Positions 59,667-64,000 of a DNA stretch of 64,000 nucleotides are shown here, piece after piece. Both the position numbers and the translations under genes were made by a program. The stretch is from Kluyvera genomosp. 1 (GTDB lineage Bacteria > Pseudomonadota > Gammaproteobacteria > Enterobacterales > Enterobacteriaceae): the NCBI RefSeq assembly GCF_001266615.1, contig NZ_LGHZ01000014.1:62001-126000 (forward strand). The letters run 5' to 3'. The notes beneath the pieces were generated by a model, which did no database searches, was not told the origin of the DNA, and saw only the letters and a program-made list of their open reading frames with translations. How positions within the stretch are numbered: the stretch's first letter is position 1; each line of letters starts with the position of its first letter.

Positions 59667-60106
59667 GAATAGACCCCATGTTCAAGCCGGTTAATCAGGC
59701 GCATCACTTCTACTGCCCCGGTTTCCGAAGCCAGCAGTTCCGCCGGTTTTTTCCAGTTGAGCCCACGAACCGGTTTATACAGCCAGTTTTGCGCCGCCAC
59801 CTTATCCCCTTCAAACAGCTCCACGGCGCGGTCCATCACGCGGATAAAGCGTACCAGACGCTCGCTTTGCTCGGCGTTAAAGCCGCTTTTCAGGCTGCGG
59901 TTAAAGGTGGTGCTGGGAATTCCGGTGATCTGGCGCAGCTCAACTTTCGAAATGTTCGACCATAAAATGATGCGGTCCGCCACTTCGCCGTCCAGGCCAT
60001 CATAGATTTGTTCGATAAGCTGTACGCCGTCGTCGCTTTTCAGGCCAGCAAACTGCCACAGGCGTTCTGGGGTATGAGTGGAGGGTGCGGGGGTGTACAT
60101 TTTCAT
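59663..60106 (-). CDS. Xre/MbcA/ParS-type antitoxin
   Basis: 147 residues. An Xre-like helix-turn-helix occupies about 45-85 (SKVELRQITGIPSTTFNRSLKSG) and the C-terminal DUF2384 domain (RAVELFEGDKVAAQNWLYKPVRGLNWKKPAELLASETGAVEVMRLINRLEHG by position about 92-143) neutralises the RES toxin. First gene of the pair. A 10-bp palindrome sits in its promoter, probably its operator. Confidence 0.9.
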   Translation of the reverse strand: MKMYTPAPSTHTPERLWQFAGLKSDDGVQLIEQIYDGLDGEVADRIILWSNISKVELRQITGIPSTTFNRSLKSGFNAEQSERLVRFIRVMDRAVELFEGDKVAAQNWLYKPVRGLNWKKPAELLASETGAVEVMRLINRLEHGVYS

Positions 60107-60137
60107 CGCTAATTCTCCATTTGGTATTTTTATTTAT

Positions 60138-60147
60138 ACCATATGGT
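60138..60147. promoter_or_regulatory. Palindrome in the toxin-antitoxin promoter
   Basis: ACCATATGGT is a perfect 10-bp palindrome 31 bases upstream of the antitoxin ATG. GGTAT (60123) and ATACC (60136) nearby add a second inverted pair. A plausible Xre autoregulation site. Confidence 0.5.
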
Positions 60148-60212
60148 TTATGTTAGCAAAGAAGTGCAGCCCCCTCAACTATCGGGCTGAGGGAGCTGAG
60201 ACGCGGGAAAAA

Positions 60213-60446
60213 TCAGAGGATAACGCCACCCTGGCTGAGCAGTTCACGACGCGCCTCTTCCAGCTCCTGCTGGTTTTTACCGTGGTGAGCAATCGCCACT
60301 CGCAGACGCTGCTGCTGGGTAAAACGATCTTCGCGGCTCAGTGCCGTATCGTCGCTCAATACCACCAGCAGTTCGTTCATATGCGTAATCACGCTCTCAT
60401 CAAGCGCGGCATCAACGCGTTCGATGACTTCATCCAGATGTGACAT
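60213..60446 (-). CDS. ydcY: Small cytosolic protein YdcY (DUF2526)
   Basis: 77 residues, the E. coli YdcY length and clearly the same protein (MSHLDEVIERVDAALDESV, LSREDRFTQQQRLR). Function unknown; charged and helical, no signal peptide. It lies 9 bases after the solute-binding protein gene on the same strand and may be cotranscribed with it. Confidence 0.93.
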   Translation of the reverse strand: MSHLDEVIERVDAALDESVITHMNELLVVLSDDTALSREDRFTQQQRLRVAIAHHGKNQQELEEARRELLSQGGVIL

Positions 60447-60455
60447 AGTCGCTCC

Positions 60456-62054
60456 TTAATTGATTTTCACTTTCGAGAAATCACTGCCCATCAGGCTCAC
60501 GCTATACCCGGTAATATTGCTGCGGGTGGCGTAGAAGGTTTTGCCATTTGCCAGCACAATCCATGGTGCCTGTTGGTAGTAGATTTCCTGCGCCTGGCCG
60601 TAGAGCGCGGCGCGTTTCGCCGGGTCGCTGACCACCAGCGCTTTCTTCACCAGACCATCATACTCTTTATTACACCAGCGCGCGGCGTTAGAGCCGGATT
60701 TTATGCTGTCGCAGCCGAGCAACGTGTTGGCGAAGTTGTCCGGATCGCCGTTATCCGACATCCAGCCGTACAGTGCGCTATCGTGCTCGCCTTTGCGGAT
60801 ACCAGAAAGGTATTCGCCCCACTCGTAGCTGACGATTTTGGCCTTCACGCCCACTTTGGCCCAGTCATTCTGAATCATCTCGGCAATACGACGCGAGTTC
60901 GGGTTGTAGGGACGCTGCACCGGCATTGACCACAGCGTCACATCTACGCCCTTCTCTAGCCCGGCCTGCTTCAGCAGCGCTTTGGCTTTTTCCGGGTTGT
61001 AGTCGTAATCCTGAAGATCTTTTTTGTAGCCCATCATGTTCGGTGGAATCGGCGATTTCGCCACCGTACCAGAGCCCATAAACACCGCATTGACGATGGC
61101 CTGTTTATCGGTGGCGTAGTTCAACGCCTGGCGCACCAGCACGTTATCAAAGGGTTTTTTCGCCGTGTTAAACGCCAGATAGCCGACGTTCAGCGCCTCG
61201 ACCGCATGCAACGTGAGATCGTGGTTGCCTTTAATCACATCAAACTGGACCGGCGATGGCGCCGGGATAATCTGGCATTCATTGGTTTGCAGTTTCGCCA
61301 GGCGCGTTTCGACGTTCGGCGTAATGGAGAAGATCAGGTGCTTGGTCGGCACTGCACCATCCCAGTAGTTCGGGTTCGCCAGATAGCGAATCTGCGAGTC
61401 GACTTTGTACTGCTGCAGCACATACGGGCCGGTACCGATTGGCCAGTTATCAACGTTTTCCGGGGTGCCTTGTTTCAGCATCGCATCGGCGTACTCTGCG
61501 GAGAGAATAGAGGCAAAATCCATTCCCCAGTCGGCAAGGAACGCCGCGTTCGGTTCATTCAGCACGAACTGTACGTGGTAATCATCGACCTTTTTCACCT
61601 CTTTAATCAGCTTATCAAGGCCAACGTCGCTGAAGTATTCATAGTTGCCCTGCGAGACGTTGTGATACGGATGGTCTTTATCCTTTTGACGCAGGACGGA
61701 GAAAATCACGTCGTCGGCGTTAAAGTCGCGGGTTGGTTTGAAAAATTTGTTGCTGTTGAACTTCACGCCCTGACGCAGCGTAAAGGTATAGGTCAAGCCG
61801 TCAGGCGAAATCTTCCAGTCGGTCGCCAGCGAAGGAACTGGGGTGTTCTTGACCGGGTCGAAGTTAATCAAACGGTTGTACAACACCTGTGAACTGGCGA
61901 CAAAACTCGGGCCAGAGCTGGCAATCTGCGGGTTAAAGGATTCTGGTGACGCTTCGGAGCAGTAAATCAGCGTGTCGTTGTTTGCCGCCCAGGCGGCGCT
62001 TGCCGGTAACAGCGCGGTGAGCGCCAGCGCGAGGAGCGTTTTCCCTGTAGTCAT
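60456..62054 (-). CDS. Periplasmic peptide-type solute-binding protein (SBP family 5)
   Basis: 532 residues. Signal peptide about 1-23 (ending SAAWA). The family 5 hallmarks are NGLTY-like DWKISPDGLTYTFTLRQGVKF, DVIFSVLR and VRQALNYATDKQAIV. It resembles DppA in length and sequence style, but no permease or ATPase gene is adjacent, so it is an orphan binding protein that may feed the Dpp or a similar transporter elsewhere. It diverges from srfA. Confidence 0.9.
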   Translation of the reverse strand: MTTGKTLLALALTALLPASAAWAANNDTLIYCSEASPESFNPQIASSGPSFVASSQVLYNRLINFDPVKNTPVPSLATDWKISPDGLTYTFTLRQGVKFNSNKFFKPTRDFNADDVIFSVLRQKDKDHPYHNVSQGNYEYFSDVGLDKLIKEVKKVDDYHVQFVLNEPNAAFLADWGMDFASILSAEYADAMLKQGTPENVDNWPIGTGPYVLQQYKVDSQIRYLANPNYWDGAVPTKHLIFSITPNVETRLAKLQTNECQIIPAPSPVQFDVIKGNHDLTLHAVEALNVGYLAFNTAKKPFDNVLVRQALNYATDKQAIVNAVFMGSGTVAKSPIPPNMMGYKKDLQDYDYNPEKAKALLKQAGLEKGVDVTLWSMPVQRPYNPNSRRIAEMIQNDWAKVGVKAKIVSYEWGEYLSGIRKGEHDSALYGWMSDNGDPDNFANTLLGCDSIKSGSNAARWCNKEYDGLVKKALVVSDPAKRAALYGQAQEIYYQQAPWIVLANGKTFYATRSNITGYSVSLMGSDFSKVKIN

Positions 62055-62109
62055 GGTTATATGCCTTTCAATTTTATTATAAGCGAGGACGCACTAATAA
62101 CAGCACAGC

Positions 62110-62166
62110 GCCAGATAACTGGCAAATAACCAATTTGTCTCAGGTTATGCTGAATAACCTTTTTTT
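62110..62166 (+). ncRNA. Tandem hairpins with U tail between divergent genes
   Basis: GCCAG / CTGGC (62110-62114 with 62119-62123, loop ATAA) is followed by AGGTTAT / ATAACCT (62142-62148 with 62154-62160, loop of five) and then six T. This is the shape of a short RNA ending in an intrinsic terminator, or of an attenuator. No plus-strand gene ends here: the gene on the left reads the other way and srfA starts 150 bases on. RNA identity is inferred. Confidence 0.45.
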
Positions 62167-62316
62167 GTTGGTTTCTTCATCGGCCAATCATCAGATTCAA
62201 CTTAAGTAAAATCATTCAATGCCACGAGAATTACCCTATTTACCCCTCTCTTTCGCCGTTTGTTGCATTTGCCTTTGCGTAAAGTAATGGCGTGAAGAAG
62301 TCTATGGGACAGGAAC

Positions 62317-63648
62317 GTGGCAAAAACTCTTTTACGCAGCGGAAGTCTTGATGATTTCCAGGCCGTCGGCGGCGGCGGGCAAACCGTATTTCATTCCGCA
62401 CTACAGGTGCGGGAAACGCTTCGTTTACGCAAGCAATACGCCCTGGCAGATTGTCTGGCGATACCGCAGCTTAACGATGAAGGCGACCGGGTCGATTGGT
62501 ATTCCCCCGTTGCCGGTGACGTCATTTGTTGGAAAGCGGCGAATGAAACGCAGCGCACCCGCGCGCTGCACTATTTAGAAGGGCTTCAGGACAGCGCACG
62601 TACGCTCAGCAAAAAATGCCTGCAATCGGATAAAACCGCCCAACAGCTGTTTGGCGCGCTACTGGAGAAATCACTGCAGTTTCCCGGTGAGAACCATCTT
62701 TTCCTCGTCGACGGCAAGCCGGTGATGAGCTTCTGGGGTTTTGTTAACCTTAATGAAGGTGCGCGCGAAGACGCTCTCGACTGCCTGCGCTACGTTGAGC
62801 CTGAACAGCCTGAAGAACCGGTTATTACCGACATTCCGGAAGTGGAAGCGCCGGACGTTCCTGCAGTCACCTTTAGCGAAGCCGATGCACCGCTGCTCAG
62901 CGCTAATGAGCCGCTGATTAATGCCTATACCCTGCCGGACGAAACGCAGGAGGAAGTACCAGCACCAGTCGAAGCCATTGTGGTTGAAACCGTTGAGCCA
63001 AAGGCCCGGCGTTCGCGCTGGGTGTGGGCCGCTCCGCTGGCGGCGGCGGTAGCCGCGGTCGCTGTCGCCGTCCCACTGATGATCCCCGCGAGCCAGGCAG
63101 AATCCGAGCCAGTCACCGAGACTGTCTCAACCCCTGAACCCGTCACACTAAAAGCCCCTGACATGCCGGTATTGCTCACCGCCCTGCCGCTGCATCAGGC
63201 CAGCGTTAAGGCTGAGCCCGTTGTCCAGCAGGAAGAAAAACCGCCGGTCATTGCCGCGATCCCGAAAGATGCATTAGTGATGGATGCCGATCAGATGCGC
63301 GTCGGCACCACCCGCTTCCTCAACGGTAGCTGGCGCGTGCAGATGGACATCAGCGATGCCCACAGCGGCAAAGCACCGAATCTGCGCTATCAGATTCAGA
63401 ACAATAAAGGCACGGCCCGCGTAGTTCGCGACGGCAATATTGTCTGCAAAGCGGCGGTCTTCTCCGGGCTGCATCAAAACGGCGAGCTGATGATTAAGAG
63501 CCGCGGCAACGCCCAGTGCAGCGATGGCGCACGCTATCCGCTGCCTGAAATCAGCTGTAAGCCAGGCAATAGCAACGTTGCCGTCTGTACCGCGCGGTTT
63601 GATGCCAAAACGGTCGTGCCGTTGACCTTTAAGAAGACCGGAGCCTAA
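62317..63648 (+). CDS. srfA: SrfA-family protein
   Basis: 443 residues from a GTG at 62317 (GGGA seven bases upstream). The N-terminal domain (about 1-165) opens KTLLRSGSLDDFQAVGGGG; an acidic, Pro-rich linker (about 165-225) leads to one helix at about 233-258 after RRSRW; the C-terminal part (about 315-443) has several Cys. First gene of the srfABC cluster, named from SsrB-regulated factors in Salmonella; biochemical role unsettled. srfB starts 3 bases after its stop. Confidence 0.92.
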   Translation: MAKTLLRSGSLDDFQAVGGGGQTVFHSALQVRETLRLRKQYALADCLAIPQLNDEGDRVDWYSPVAGDVICWKAANETQRTRALHYLEGLQDSARTLSKKCLQSDKTAQQLFGALLEKSLQFPGENHLFLVDGKPVMSFWGFVNLNEGAREDALDCLRYVEPEQPEEPVITDIPEVEAPDVPAVTFSEADAPLLSANEPLINAYTLPDETQEEVPAPVEAIVVETVEPKARRSRWVWAAPLAAAVAAVAVAVPLMIPASQAESEPVTETVSTPEPVTLKAPDMPVLLTALPLHQASVKAEPVVQQEEKPPVIAAIPKDALVMDADQMRVGTTRFLNGSWRVQMDISDAHSGKAPNLRYQIQNNKGTARVVRDGNIVCKAAVFSGLHQNGELMIKSRGNAQCSDGARYPLPEISCKPGNSNVAVCTARFDAKTVVPLTFKKTGA

Positions 63649-63651
63649 GAC

Positions 63652-64000
63652 ATGCTGGTGACACTTTGCGATTACAAACAGAGCGTAACGCTCATTGCCA
63701 ACAGCGGCGTCCAGTTCCTTGACTTCGGTCTGAGCCCTCAGGAGTCGCTGCAAAATGGCCGATTCGTGCGCAAAACGGCTAATGGCCCGCTGCTGCGTCT
63801 GGACTACGACGTCGTCAACCAACGCCATACGCTGCCGGGCGAACCGGGGCGTCCGCCGGAAGTGGTGAAACCCGAATCCACTCTCGCGCTGCACCACTCC
63901 CTGAAGCTGTTAGACGGCGTGTGGCTGCCGCTGCCGTTCTTACGTTTTAACCCGCCACGCACCTTCGTCGAAGGCCCGGATAACTGGGCGCGCGTGCAAA
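63652..64000 (+). CDS. srfB: SrfB, N-terminal fragment (cut by window edge)
   Basis: Starts at ATG 63652, MLVTLCDYKQSVTLIANSG, and stays open to the end of the window (116 codons). The opening matches SrfB-type proteins, whose N-terminal part is thought to have an actin/Hsp70-like fold. The remainder and srfC lie beyond the edge. Cotranscribed with srfA across a 3-base gap. Confidence 0.9.
   Translation, partial: MLVTLCDYKQSVTLIANSGVQFLDFGLSPQESLQNGRFVRKTANGPLLRLDYDVVNQRHTLPGEPGRPPEVVKPESTLALHHSLKLLDGVWLPLPFLRFNPPRTFVEGPDNWARVQ

Noticed and set aside
61206-61892. 228-codon plus-strand frame opposite the solute-binding protein gene
   Set aside because: Shadow of a clear coding region; no motif recognised.

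Overview
The window is chromosomal DNA of an Enterobacteriaceae member, in the Enterobacter / Lelliottia / Citrobacter / Kluyvera neighbourhood. The evidence is that many products are close matches, by eye and at matching length, to E. coli proteins (Paa, TynA, FecI-FecE, FeaB/FeaR, YncE, PqqU, MnaT, YdcZ, YdcY). The srfAB genes and the gene order differ from E. coli K-12. The genus cannot be fixed from the sequence alone. I saw no rRNA, tRNA, CRISPR, integrase or intact insertion sequence.

Layout. (1) 1-13.7 kb is an aromatic and amine catabolism block: the minus-strand phenylacetate operon paaABCDEFGHIJK (paaK cut by the left edge), divergent paaZ, then tynA. TynA oxidises phenylethylamine-type amines to aldehydes in the periplasm; FeaB oxidises the aldehyde to phenylacetate; the Paa enzymes degrade this to acetyl-CoA and succinyl-CoA. 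(2) 13.8-50.2 kb is a mosaic of about 36 kb lying between tynA and feaB, genes that are adjacent in E. coli. It holds an SDR-like protein lacking the catalytic Tyr, a GNAT enzyme, two MFS exporters, a DUF421-DUF3290 membrane pair, a complete ferric citrate system (fecIRABCDE), six LysR regulators each diverging from an enzyme or transporter gene, a LexA-box yebG homologue, an ECF sigma factor behind a His/Cys-rich membrane protein, and a large autotransporter. (3) 50.2-52.9 kb is feaB and feaR. FeaR-type half-sites with identical 21-bp spacing lie in front of both feaB and tynA, so the split regulon is probably still intact. (4) 52.9-62.1 kb is a yncE / pqqU / mcbR-like / XRE-cupin / mnaT / ydcZ / RES-Xre toxin-antitoxin / ydcY / solute-binding-protein segment. 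(5) 62.3 kb to the right edge is srfA and the start of srfB.

Least explained features: the ECF sigma factor with its His/Cys-rich membrane partner and a candidate self-promoter (41.5-42.7 kb); a double-hairpin, U-tailed structure in the divergent region before srfA (62.1 kb); the DUF421-DUF3290 pair; and the run of LysR divergons.
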